Source of the DNA: Prorocentrum cordatum
Taxonomy: Eukaryota > Sar > Dinophyceae > Prorocentrales > Prorocentraceae
NCBI GenBank assembly: GCA_963575745.1
Contig: CAUYUJ010009802.1
Coordinates: 218,967 to 282,966, forward strand
Direction: 5' to 3'
Length of the DNA stretch: 64,000 nt
Notes under the pieces: model-generated
The model's input: only the letters and a program-made list of their open reading frames with translations
Databases searched by the model: none
What the model was told of the DNA's origin: nothing
In this document: positions 11,044 through 21,037 of the stretch, piece after piece
How positions within the stretch are numbered: position 1 is the first letter of the stretch
Layout: every line of letters begins with the position of its first letter
Program-made: the position numbers and the translations under genes

Positions 11044-12108
11044 GCTCTTCGACGTTGTCCCGCGCCGAAGGCCGTTCTGGCGAGCGAGCGGAGGGCGCCC
11101 GTGGGCAGCAGCCGGCGGCCGAGGCGGGATGGGGTGCGAAGGGCTTAATAAACCGCGGGCGCCTGCGGTCGCGCGGGCGCCCGCGGCGTGTGGCGCGCGT
11201 GCGGCGCCTGGCGCGGGACGGCGGGCGAAGGTCTCGAATTGGTGCACACCAGCCGGAGTTGTTCCGAGTACTGGAGCACTGTCGGACCCAGAACTCCAGC
11301 GCCTTGAACGATGAGATTCGGACTGAAAATGACGGCCGCGGCGCCCTCTCGAGAGCCGACAACGGACAATCCACTAATCGACGTGCCAGGGTGGGGGTTC
11401 TCCAGGAGGGAAACAGCACACAGACAGGAGGAGGAGGAGGAGGAGGAGGAGGAGGAGGAGGAGGAGGAGGAGGAGGAGGGGGGGCACGCAGCGTTCGAGG
11501 GGCGCCCCCCCGGCGAAGTGGCGGCGGCAAAGTGCTGCCCGCGGCGGCCCCGCGGGCCGTGCTCGACGGCTCGGCACACCGCGGGCCTCGCCGGCACGGC
11601 GGCGGGTGTGCCGCGGGCGCACGGGCACAGCCTCGCCACAGCGCCTTGGCAGCAGGGGCGAGGCCGTCGTCCTCCTCCTCCTCCCCCTCCTCCACCTCCA
11701 CCTCCGCCCCCACCACCTCCTCCACCACCTCCTCCACCACCCCCCCACCACCACCACCACCTCCCCCACCACCACCTCCCCCCCTCCTCCTCCTCCTCCT
11801 CCCCCACCACCTCCACCTCCATCTCCTCCCCCTCCTCCTCCTCCTCCTGAAGGGCACGGCCTCGCCACAGCGCCTTGGCAGCAGGGGCGGGGCCGAACTG
11901 CAATCAAATCTACATTGTGAGACCTGCGCATACTGCCGACGGTGTTTGTAAGACTGAATGATGCCGTTTGCGAATGCCTCGTTCAACCTTGGACAGCGTG
12001 TGCAATCGGCGACTGCTCCATCCACCGCTTCGGCTTCAGCGCTTCCTTTGACGAATATTGGATCATTTCGGCACTCTCCAGGTCCATGTGCCGGAGCCCC
12101 ATCGAGTC
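11044..12108 (-). other. 3' UTR of the ZIP retrogene with GAG and CTC expansions
   Basis: Between the stop codon and the poly(A) lies about 1.06 kb. It holds (gag)n at 11430-11480 and CTC/CAC-rich sequence at 11667-11851. The second tract is flanked by a 44-bp direct repeat (11623-11666 and 11852-11895, two mismatches). Long Gly, Pro, Glu or Ser-rich open frames in every phase come from these tracts and are not genes. Confidence 0.6.
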
Positions 12109-13152
12109 TCATGCCCCCGACGCATTCAGGCAGATGATCGAGCACTCCATCAGCGCAAACCCCGCAAAGACCCACAGAGACACGAACATGGGTGTCGCTC
12201 CTGCAAACGCCTCGGGCAACAACTCCATGATGGACACGCAAACCATCACCCCCGCGGTCGAGGCGTACACAGCACCATACACAAACGGTGGTAGGCCTTC
12301 GAGCCTGCAGATAGCGATGAGGAACCAGCCAAAAGCTGCCCCGATGGGCTGCGCGAGGCCGGCCCAGAACGTGTTCTTTACAGCTCCCCAAACTGACCCG
12401 CTTGACTGATAGAACGGGACCGCAATGGCCATTCCCTCTGGGATGTTGTGCATTGCGATTGCCACTGGCACTGCGAAAGACCCTGTGCCTCCACCAAAGA
12501 AAGTTGCAAGACCCTCGGGGAAGTTGTGTATCGTCAACGCCAAGAACGTCACAAACGAGATCCGCTCAAGAGAGGACACCTTCTGTGAGTCGTGATGATT
12601 CAAGGCCTCACTTGAATCAGAGTCTCCCTCCTCCACGTTCTCCTGATTGGAAAACATCGCGTCAACGCACTTGTCGAGCCCAATCGCAGCGAGTACGCCC
12701 ACGAAGAAGAAGCCAGCAACGCATAGCCTGACGCAGATAGTCTCACCACCCTCCCCACCTTCACCCTCACCCACTCCCGCACTGAGGCGTCTTCCACTGC
12801 CGCAGTCTGGAGGATGAAAATGGTGCTCGAAGAACTGGACCGCCTCTGTCCCAAGGATGTCAATGAAGGAGAGAGCGTGATCCACCGCCGCTTTACTGTG
12901 GAAAATTGCCAACCTTTTCCTCCGGAACCCGGGGGTCTCCCCCCCCCCCCCTCCGAAATTCCCCCCCCCCCCCCCTGCTGGAACCCCTCCCCCCCCCCCC
13001 CCCCCCCCTCCCTCCCGGCAAACCCCCCCCCTCCCCTACCCCCCCCCCCCCCCCCCTCCCCCTCGAAAACCGGGGGGGGTCACTACCCGGTTCGAACCCC
13101 TCCCCCCCCCCACCCTCCGGATCCGGAAAACCGGGGGGTCACTACCGGTTCG

Positions 13153-13186
<34 letters not shown>

Positions 13187-14365
13187 TACTCACCGCCAGC
13201 AAACGACTCCCGGTCCCCACCACCGTCCGCATCACATCCCCCACTGGTGTTCCCAGCACCACTGTCCTCACCACCGCTGTCCCCACTGGTTCCACCACCG
13301 CCCCTACTGTCCCCACCAGTGGCCCCACCACTGTCGCACTGTCCCCGCTGTCCCCAGAACTGTTCCCACCACGGTTCCACTCTCCCCACTGTCTCCACGG
13401 CCCCAACCACTGCCCGACTATCCCCACTGTCCCCACTGTCCCACTGACTCCTCCGCTGTCCCACTGAGCTGTCCCACTGTTCCCACCACTGTCCCCACTG
13501 TCCCCACCACTGTCCCCACTGTACCTCTGTCCCATTGTCCCACCGCCGTCCTCGCCACCGCCTTCACCACTGTCCCCACCACCATTGTACCCTCCACTGT
13601 CCCACTGTTTCCACCTCATTCCCATTGTCCCCACACCACTGTCCCCACCACCACCGTCACCACCACTGTCCACTGTCCCCCCCTGTTCCCACCATTGTCC
13701 CCACCACTGTCCCCACCACTACCGTCCCCACCACTGTCCCACTGTCCCACTGTCCCCACCATTGTCCCCACCACTGTCCCCACCACTACCCTCCCCACCG
13801 TTGTCCCACTGTCCCCCCACTGTCCCCACCACTGCCCCGCTGTCCCCTCACCACTGTCCCCACCAACACCGTCCCCACCACTGTCCGCACCCCCACTCGG
13901 TTTTCGAGGGGGGGGGGGGGTTCGAACCGGTAGTGACCCCCCCCGGTTTTCCGGATCCGGAGGGGGGGGAGGGGTTCGAACCGGTAGTGACCCCCCCCCC
14001 TTTTCATGATGAGCAGGGGGGGGGGGGGGGGAGGGGTTCGAACCGGGTAGTGACCCCCCCGGTTTTCCGGAGGGGGGGGGGGAGGGGTTCGAACCGGTAG
14101 TGACCCCCCCGGTTTTCCGCCAGCAGCGGTAGAACACGCTCTTTCCAATGAAGGAGACCCACATCATCACGCCAGCTGCAAAGCCCATGGCCGCAGAAGT
14201 GACTTTCTTGGGGTTGCCACCCATCTTGGCAAAAAGGATGGCCACAGAACCCAGGCAGGTTGCCATCCCTGCAATGATCGTGAGCACAAATCCAAGCAAG
14301 TAGTCTGGCTCCTTCTCGCTGCAGTGTGCCAGGCGCCGAGCAACCGAAGGACGCCCCGAAAACAT
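12109..14365 (-). CDS. ZIP-family (SLC39/ZupT-like) zinc/metal transporter, two exons
   Basis: ZIP proteins move zinc and other divalent metals into the cytosol across the plasma or an organelle membrane. Exon 1 is 14365-14118 and exon 2 is 12919-12109, ending in TGA. Joined, they give 1059 nt, or 352 residues, a normal ZIP length. Exon 1 has two hydrophobic helices (LLGFVLTIIAGMATCLGSVA and a GFAAGVMMWVSF segment). Exon 2 has a helix 'AGFFFVGVLAAIGLDK', a His/acidic loop, then the family-defining metal-site motifs HNFPEG and HNIPEG on helices 4 and 5, and three further helices. The ATG at 14365 is the first in frame after the spliced leader, leaving a 121-nt leader segment. The intron 14117-12920 reads GA...AG|G. 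The metal specificity and the membrane are not shown by the sequence. Confidence 0.87.
12920..14117 (-). mobile_element. Intron made of nested inverted-repeat, introner-like elements
   Basis: A terminal module of about 35 bp (aaaacc-g(n)-tcactaccggttcgaacc) occurs at 13065-13100 and 13125-13160. It occurs inverted at 13918-13952, 13971-14004, 14032-14068 and 14083-14118. The variant with an extra C/G ('tacccgg') at 13081-13090 pairs with 'ccgggta' at 14044-14050. The mirrored 'ccggatccgg' at 13117-13126 pairs with 13951-13960. This fits two or more elements inserted inside one another. The intron ends share the 6-bp direct repeat GGAAAA (minus strand). Removing GA...AG joins exon 1 to exon 2 in frame. 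Long C-runs at 12940-13195 suggest slippage or assembly uncertainty. Confidence 0.75.
13195..13890. repeat. CCACTGTCCC minisatellite inside the intron
   Basis: Dozens of imperfect 'ccccaccactgt' and 'cccactgtcccc' units fill the core of the innermost element. Pro/His/Thr-rich frames through it are not genes. Confidence 0.9.
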
Positions 14366-14486
14366 GGCCACGAGGCTCGAACACAGTGTGAGAGGCTTCT
14401 GGTGCTCGGGCTATTCGGGGAATGGCTCAGGGCACGGAACAACACATGTGCAGATGAGGCCAACTTTTGCACCAGAGCCACATTGG

Positions 14487-14508
14487 CTTGAGCCAAAATG
14501 GCTACGGA
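14487..14508 (-). other. Exact 22-nt dinoflagellate spliced-leader relict
   Basis: The minus strand reads T + CCGTAGCCATTTTGGCTCAA + G, the full DinoSL exon including its variable first base. It abuts the right duplication copy at 14509. The next 15 nt (14486-14472) match the last 15 leader bases at 11 positions, which suggests an older, decayed leader from an earlier round of recycling. Confidence 0.95.
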
Positions 14509-14526
14509 CCGAATTTCTGTGGGGCC
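14509..14526. repeat. Target-site duplication of the ZIP retrogene, right copy
   Basis: Identical to 11011-11028. It directly follows the first base of the spliced leader, so the retrocopy is full length at its 5' end. Confidence 0.88.
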
Positions 14527-14559
14527 TTGGGACACGTGCAAACACATAACACTCACACC

Positions 14560-14880
14560 CCCGAAGCCACAGCCGTTCGTAAATTACGCCATGCTCGCGC
14601 CCCCAAGGCTATAACCCCTTGTAAAGTATGCAGTATTCGCGTCCCCGAGACCATAAACCATAGCAACTTACGCTGTGTTCGCGCTCCCGAAACCATCATT
14701 CCGTGTTAATTGCGCAATAGTCGCGTCTCAGAGGCAATACTCTCTCGTACAGTACGCAACACTTTCGCCCCCGCAGCCACGATTCCTCGTCAATTACTGG
14801 CTCTTCGCGTCCCCGAAATCCTAAACCATCGTAGAGTACGCAATATTCGCGCTTTCGAGGCCACAATCCTTTACGCAAGG
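14560..14880 (+). repeat. ~42-bp satellite, array 1
   Basis: About seven diverged units of the form 'ttcgcgtccccgaggccataaacc' followed by 'tcgtaaattacgcaata'. The same unit forms array 2 at 28305-28560. Confidence 0.8.
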
Positions 14881-15020
14881 CCCCCAAGACGGTACAAGAG
14901 GCCTCCGAGACGGCCTAAGAGTGCTCCAAGGCGCCCAAGGTGGCCCCAAGACGGCCCAAGAGGCTCCCAAGAGGCCTCCAAGAGCGCTCCAATAGTACCC
15001 CCAAGAGGGGCCCAAGAGGC
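14881..15020 (+). repeat. GGCCCCAAGAGG-type degenerate repeat, copy 3
   Basis: Units such as 'ccccaagacggcccaagaggctcc' follow straight on from the 42-bp satellite. Confidence 0.7.
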
Positions 15021-15365
15021 CAACGTCTACGATGTTCCTTACGTCTTTGTTAGCTTCTGGCACGCTCAAATCTCCAGTGACCCCCGTTGGGAGTTCCGAC
15101 GCTGCTTCACGACGGCACCCAGGCCTCACAACATAGCCCTTGCATACCCCACTCTCCGAGAGGGGGCCGGCGGCAGGGGGCGAAGCCCTTACGGATAAAC
15201 GCATGTGCACCGCATGGTATCATTTGATATGGATGACGGAGGGGGTCGGTACCGGCTCGCCTGAAGGCTGGGGCAGAATCATGTGTAAATTGCAATGGCC
15301 CAGGGGGGTCGTTAACCACGGCCTCGGGTGAGGGGGCAGAGTCTAATTCCTCCTTTCGAATCGAG
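15021..15365. other. Spacer with a short motif shared with 28.59 kb
   Basis: 'gagagggggccggcggcagg' and the following 'gggcgaagcccttacgg' at 15160-15196 recur with few changes at 28590-28626. Both lie beside a 42-bp satellite array. No gene was recognised. Confidence 0.45.
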
Positions 15366-15545
15366 AATCTACTCGCCGCGTCACGTCGCAGGGGGCGGAA
15401 AAAATCCTGTTGTACTTTACTCGTCACGTGGCAACACAAGGGGGGCGGAAAACCTTGGAATTCTGCTCTACCTTCACATGGCAACGCGAGTGGGAAACAG
15501 ACAAGGTTCTTCTCTACTCGCCACATGCGATTGAGGGGGGAAGGT
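15366..15545 (+). repeat. ~57-bp satellite, array 2
   Basis: Three to four units of 'ctcgtcacgtggcaacacaa' followed by 'ggggggcggaaaa' match the array at 9796-9960. Confidence 0.6.
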
Positions 15546-16060
15546 TCCCTCCTCTCTCGATCTTTCCTCTTCCTCGGCCCCCGCGACCTTCCCCCCAACT
15601 CTCCTCCCTCAACGTCACCCTCCCTACCTCGAGCTCCTCCCCGCCACGTTCTGGAAAATCCGTCTGGCCAGACACTCCAAGAACATGGCGGGGAATCGAT
15701 GAGCAGCTTCTACCGCCCTCATCCTTCTTCCTTCGGACCTACCCATCCCGAAGCTCAAGCCCCTCCACTCCTCCCTTTCCGCCATTCAACTGTCGGGCGC
15801 CACACACGACCAACCTGCAACGGTGATTGTTGTCGGTTGCTCGGGATGCACCCGGGGAAGGCCCGCGCCACATTCCGACACATCGCTCACTACACCGAAG
15901 GCCCCAAGAAGCCCGAGAAAACCACGCTCCAGCCGCAGATATTGCATCCACCGCGCTTGCGTTTCCGTAGTCTAAAGTCTGTCTCCAGCGCACGGGCGCC
16001 GCCGGCGGTGGCCAGCGGCAGGACGGGGGGGGCGTGAGCGCACGCGCCGCGCAAGCGCGT
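15546..16060. repeat. Spacer with dispersed repeat copy at 15876-15995
   Basis: Sequence at 15876-15995 ('cgctcactacaccgaaggcc', then 'aagaagcccgagaaa' and 'ccgcagatattgcatcc') matches 16898-17023 over about 120 bp. The pair flanks (CGT)n and CTC tracts. No coding evidence was found. Confidence 0.5.
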
Positions 16061-16396
16061 GAACGTCGTCGTCCGTCGTCGGTCGGTCGTCGTCGCCGTC
16101 GGTCGGTCGGTCGTCGTCGTCAGTCGCTCGCGCCGTCTGTCAGCATCCACCGTCGTCTATCGTCATCGTAGCGTGTGGTCGGTGGTCCGTCGTCGTCTGT
16201 TGTCGTCGGCCGTCGTCGTCGTCGTCGAGGTCTTCCTTAACGCCGATTGCCGTGCTCGTCGTCCGCCGTCATGTCCTAGGGTGCCGCCGTTGTCGTCGTC
16301 GTCCGTCGTCGTCCGTCTTTATCCGTCGTCGTCGTTGCTATCGCTCGTCGTCCGCCGTCGTCCGTCGTCGTCGTCGTCGTCGTCCGTCGCGGTCGT

Positions 16397-16461
<65 letters not shown>

Positions 16462-16545
16462 CGTTGTCGTCCATCGTCGCCGCCGTCGTCATCGTCGACG
16501 TCGTCGCCGAGAAGGGGTAATCGTTGTCGTCGTCACCGTCGTTGT
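16061..16545. repeat. (CGT)n-rich tract
   Basis: cgtcgt runs with interruptions, nearly pure at 16400-16460. Arg/Val/Ser-rich frames are products of the repeat. Confidence 0.93.
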
Positions 16546-16730
16546 CGCCGCTGCCAGCAGAACCACGTTAACGCTCCGTAAGTTGCTCTGCGCTTTCGAC
16601 CTCAAGATCTCCAGGGGCCCTGGGCTGGAACGACTCAGCTGGATCATAAATAATAACTCAGCTCCTAGGATGAACAACTGATCCAAGCCCGTTGTTAACG
16701 TCGTGCGACGACGTCGAAGTCGACGAACGA
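16546..16730. other. Short spacer
   Basis: No feature was recognised. Confidence 0.4.
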
Positions 16731-16862
16731 GTTTCCTCCTCATCCTCCTCCGCCTCCTCTCCCTCCTGCTCCTGCTCCTTCTACTCCTTCTATTCCTTCT
16801 ACTCCTTCTACTGCTCCTCCTCGTCCTCCTCCGCCTCCTCCTCCTCCGCCTCGTTCGTTTTC
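16731..16862. repeat. CTC/TTC-rich simple repeat
   Basis: ctcctc and ttctactcc units dominate. Confidence 0.85.
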
Positions 16863-16897
16863 TCTATGCGTCCCCCCAGAACCCTCACGCCATTTCA

Positions 16898-17023
16898 ACA
16901 TACCGCTCACTCACCGAGCACGGCACCAAATGCCTGAAGAAACCCGAGAAACCGCGTACCGGCCGCACATGCCGCATCCATAAAGCTTACGTTTCCACGA
17001 AACATGGCATCGGCTTCCAGCGC
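16898..17023 (+). repeat. Dispersed repeat, second copy (first at 15876-15995)
   Basis: Same orientation as the first copy, with matching blocks 'cgctcac', 'agaaacccgagaaa' and 'cttccagcgc'. Confidence 0.5.
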
Positions 17024-17510
17024 AGAGGCCCCAGCAGTTCCAATGCTCGGTCCCCCCGCTCCCAGGGTTGGGAAACCACGTTGCCTATACGTTTCCCGGG
17101 TTGCGATTTTAGCCGAGGGCGCCTGCCACTGGGCCTGGGCCATGGGCCCTGGCACGGAGTGCGCGCCCTCCTGGATCGAGGCGCCCGGGGTCTGTGCACC
17201 GCCCGAGGGCCCAGGCTGGCCCTGGCCTGGCACGGTGGGGGATGGTGGGCGCCCTCCGCAGACCAGAGAGGACGCCCTCGACCCTCGGGGCGGAGACGTA
17301 GGGACGTCTGTGGCCCTCTTTGGGCCTCCAGAGGGCTACCAGGGGCCTCCGGGGTCAGGGTCCGAGGCGGCACTGAAGCTTACTGAGTGCAGCGGATGTG
17401 AGCTACTGCTTCTGGGCCCCGATGCCAGCCTCGTTCCTCGATCGATGCACGGGCCCCGTCCCGAACATCTGGCAGAACCCCAAGGTTTCCTTCTGAGCCT
17501 GAGAGCCAAT
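17024..17510. other. Spacer, nothing firmly supported
   Basis: Open frames exist on both strands, but none shows a domain or an uneven codon pattern that would favour it. Confidence 0.35.
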
Positions 17511-17684
17511 TCGGCGTCTGAGCCCGGTCGGCCGCCGAATGAATGTAAATGGACTGGCTCAGTTCTGACAGGGTCGTGGGAACTGAGCCCGCTCGGCAGC
17601 CGAATGGACTCGACCCTCAGCCTGCTCGTCGGCCGAGCGGGCTCAGAGTCCGAACCAGCCCTGGCGGGGCCTGGTGATCGCATC

Positions 17685-17742
<58 letters not shown>

Positions 17743-17979
17743 CCGGTCGATCCACAGACCTGTGCGGGGACGCGTTCCGACCAGGATTTCGAAGTGGATC
17801 CGACCGTGACCGCGAGAGCGCCCTGGGAGGCCCAAACAAGTCAAGAAACAGCTGAACACCTCGACCCTCGATTTTCGACGGACGACGGGGATGAGGGCTG
17901 AGCACAGGCAATGCGAGAGAAAACGACGACAACGACCATGTCCACGACGACGACGACAACGGCGACGACGCCCGCGATG

Positions 17980-18072
<93 letters not shown>

Positions 18073-18300
18073 ATGACCGCGATGGACGACGACATGGCCG
18101 CCGCGCGCGCCGCCTCCGAGGACCTCCACGCCCACCGCCTAAGGGGCCGCCGGAGAGGCCGTTCGGCGTCTGAGCCTAATCGGCCGCCGGACTGGCTCAG
18201 TTCCGACGGCGCCGCGGGAACCGAGCCCGCTGGGCAGCCGAATGGGCTCGACCTGGGGCCCGCTTGTCGGCCGAGCAGGCTCAGGGGCCCAGCGGGCCCA
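17511..18300 (+). repeat. Duplicated ~140-bp repeat flanking two (GAC)n tracts
   Basis: Copies at 17511-17655 and 18162-18289 share 'ttcggcgtctgagcc', 'tcggccgccg' and 'gaaccgagcccgct(g/c)gg'. Between them are (gac)n at 17687-17742 and 17975-18072. Poly-Asp and poly-Arg frames are products of the repeat. Confidence 0.75.
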
Positions 18301-19310
18301 GAGGCCGCCGACGGGGCCGGCGGCGGGCGGCGAGGGCCGCCGCGCTTGCCGAGGGGACCGCCGCCCTGCGCGGCCCTCGGCGGTCGGAGGGCGGCGCGGC
18401 CGCGCGCGCGCGAGTCGGGCCCGCCGCGCGCCGCGCCGCGCCGCCTCAGGCGGCCCGCTCGCCTTCCGGGGGGGGGAGGGCGCGGAACACTTTGTACGTC
18501 GCAGCGCGGCAGGGGCAGTCCGCACGCGCTCTCGGGCAAGCGGGGTCACGGCACTGCGAGTTGTCGGGATGCAAGAGTAAAGGACGGAGAAGAGGTGAGC
18601 GGCCGCGGGAGGAGGGGGGGGGGGGGAACACTGGGTGGTGGCAATTGGCGCCTTCGGGTATGGGGGTCAGAAATGTGGAGGTACGTTGGCACCCCTCCAT
18701 GCGGCCGTCTTCGTTGGCCGAGGGACCGTAGGCAGGGCCTCGGCCCCCTCTGGTGCCTGTTGGCAGCATGGTGGATTGGTGTACTGATTGGGGTCGGTCG
18801 ATGAAGTGAGGGACCGTCTAGATCTCGAGGGTGGGAGGAGGGCGAGGGCGATGGGGTTGGGGGGAGGGAGGAGGGAGGAAGGACAAGGCAGAGGGACACG
18901 AACAGCCTGTCCGGCGACGACGGCGAGATGACGACGGGTGCACCATCGCGATCTTCAACGACAAGGATCTAGGCTTCCCAGATGGGGTCCGAGCAGATGG
19001 TGTCAGAGGGGCGTGATCTTAGCTGCCCCGCAACACGCAACACGTAGCGTGTTGGCACGGAGCTCAACACGTAGACTGAAAGCGTAGGTCTGGCGCGAAA
19101 CGTTCGCCAGAACCTGGACCAACACGTGCCGAGCCAACACGCAGCGTAAGAGGGTGACGCATCGCCGATGCATCGCCGACGCGGCTCGACGTGCAGCCCG
19201 ATCTTCTCCACCCCGATGCCGCCGATGCATCGGCGAGCATTTGAGGGCTCGGGGCGGGGGAGGGCACTTCCAGGGCGACCCCATGGGCGCTCCCAGCGCG
19301 CTCCCAGGGC
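18301..19310. other. GC-rich spacer, nothing recognised
   Basis: Very GC-rich to 18480, then ordinary. At 19020-19150 'caacacgtag' and 'ccaacacg' recur irregularly, and 'gcatcgccgatgcatcg' forms a short dyad near 19160-19190. Confidence 0.4.
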
Positions 19311-19315
19311 GTTCC

Positions 19316-19436
19316 CACCTCCTCCTCCTCCTCCTCCTCCTCCTCCTCCTCCTCCGTTTCCTCCTCCTCCGCCTCCTCCTCCTGCGTCTTCTCCTCCTCC
19401 TCCTCCTCCTCCTCCTCCTCCTCCTCCTCCACAGAG
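19316..19436. repeat. (CTC)n microsatellite
   Basis: Nearly pure ctc repeats with a short interruption. Poly-Glu and poly-Leu frames here are products of the repeat. Confidence 0.95.
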
Positions 19437-19589
19437 TACTCCAGGGGTGCTCCCAGCAGGGGGCTCCCGGAGCGTTCCACGGCGGCCCCTGAGCGCTCTC
19501 AGCCAGGGCCCTGGATCGCGGGCAGGAGTGTCTGGTTGTGCCTGGGGGAATCTCTCGTCGAACATCTGTTGAAGGGTCTCCTTACTGTG

Positions 19590-19862
19590 ATAGATCATGT
19601 TGAGCGTGTTTCAAGCGAGAGCCCGATCTTGGAAACGATTCGTCATCCATCCGTGTAACTGTTGAAATACTTCATACGACTTCGCACGGCGCCAAGGCAA
19701 TAACCCAATACCAATTGAAAAACGAGTCGCCCTCCATCAGTGAAGCCGCTTGATTTTGTTCGACGGAGGTCGCGTCGCCAAGGCGGAAACCTCATGTTTA
19801 AAACGGCCCGCCCTCCATCCGACGGGCTGTTGAAAATTTAAACTTCCGAAATGGCCCGCCCT
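19590..19862 (-). repeat. Diverged copies of the ~83-bp satellite family
   Basis: Units with 'ggcccgccctccat' and 'tgttgaaa' resemble the satellite at 39.06-39.6 kb and 52.66-53.0 kb, in the orientation of the 52.7-kb copy. Divergence is high. Confidence 0.4.
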
Positions 19863-19929
19863 ACTTAATGACACGTCTGGCGGTGAGTGGGAAGCTATTC
19901 ATACACGCCGGTCGGAGGAAATTCGTGAG

Positions 19930-20475
19930 AAGATTCTTGCCTGGCCGCTCTCCGTGGGGTGGTTCAGTGCGTTCGCACGGACGTTTGGGCAAAGCACATC
20001 GTGCGTCCAGACGGGGAAGCCCGAGAGACCCCCGAGGAGCTTTCAAGACCCTGGCAGGCCAGCGCATGGCCACCCCAGGGAGGGCGGGTGGGATGGCCCG
20101 CCGTGCCGGCGAGCGCAAGGCGCACCACGAGCCACGCCCGCGGCACGGGAAGGCGCGCAACCTCGCCGAGGCGGCGGCCCGCCTCGGGAGCTCCCTCCGG
20201 AGCCACGGCCGAAATTTGCTATCCCGCCTCGGGCCCGGGCGGTGAGCGAGGGAGCGGAGCAGCCGTACGGCGAACGAATCACCGAATCCCCAAATGGGAT
20301 GACCGCGGCCTGTGAGAATCTTCTTCCCCTGAACCAACGCTTCGGGATGATGAAGATTCTTGCCTGGCCGCTCTCCGTGGGGTGGTTCAGTGCGTTCGCA
20401 CGGACGTTTGGGCAAAGCACATCGTGCGGCCGGACGGGGAAGCCCGAGAGACCCCCGAGGAGCTCTCAAGACCCA
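19930..20475 (+). repeat. Composite dispersed repeat with a 125-bp internal direct repeat
   Basis: The block at about 19931-20053 recurs almost unchanged at 20353-20475 ('gaagattcttgcctggccgc', then 'gtgcgttcgcacggacg'). Between them, 20106-20353 is shared with 27824-28078. No intact gene is supported; open frames exist in several phases. Confidence 0.75.
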
Positions 20476-20990
20476 GTGTTGGGGCTCTCGGCGACCCGGA
20501 CCCCAACCCCACTGCTGACGACGAGAGCACACAGGTAGCGTCAATTGTCCGGCGGTGGCGAAACGCCACCCCGCCGACCACGACGACCACGACGACGACC
20601 CCAGACGCCAGACCACCACTGGCTGCGTCGACCACGCGAGCACGATGCACGTGTTGCCTGGACATGTATACAAACATGCACGCGCACACATGACTTGCAC
20701 ACTAATTTTTCCAATGCTCCAGGCGCGTCGTCGGACGCAGAGAATCGGACAGATCGGCAGCCCATTCTGCAGCGGTCACGGCGTCTCTGAACGCTGCCCA
20801 AGCATAACCGAACGCGGCCACGCTGCGCCACCCCCCGCTGTGGAAGAGGGCTGGCGCGCCAGCCGCTGCCAAGCACTCGTCCGCCCAGCATCTGCAGAAT
20901 GCATGCGTGCCCCACTACGCCGCGCGCTCGAGGCCTAGCGCCAGCGCTGCTGTTTTCAGCGTGGCCAACGACGCCCTGTAGGACAAACCA
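20476..20990. other. Spacer, nothing recognised
   Basis: A short (acg)n lies at 20578-20600. It may include the decayed end of the YR element that follows. Confidence 0.35.
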
Positions 20991-21037
20991 GGGAAGAGTA
21001 GACCTTGTCCGGCACGGCGCTGGAGGACGCACGCTCC

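Larger units (their letters stand above)
11029..14508 (-). mobile_element. Processed retrogene: spliced-leader mRNA of a ZIP transporter re-inserted in the genome
   Basis: Reading the minus strand, the order is 18-20 bp duplication copy, full DinoSL, a degenerate second leader relict, 5' UTR, ZIP coding region, 3' UTR, A15, second duplication copy. These marks together show integration of a trans-spliced, polyadenylated mRNA, presumably by LINE-type machinery acting in trans. Recycling of spliced-leader cDNAs is established in dinoflagellates, although relicts are usually recognised from the leader alone. Later changes are visible: one intron of nested inverted-repeat elements, and GAG/CTC microsatellite growth in the 3' UTR. 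Because the reading frame is intact, this copy may be the functional gene. Confidence 0.88.

Noticed and set aside
10997-12391. 464-codon minus-strand frame and the overlapping Gly/Pro/Glu-rich frames
   Set aside because: They run out of phase with the ZIP exon and through GAG/CTC microsatellites of its 3' UTR; no independent support.
12906-14009. Pro/His/Thr-rich plus-strand frame of 367 codons
   Set aside because: It lies within the ZIP intron and only reads its C-runs and CCACTGTCCC minisatellite.
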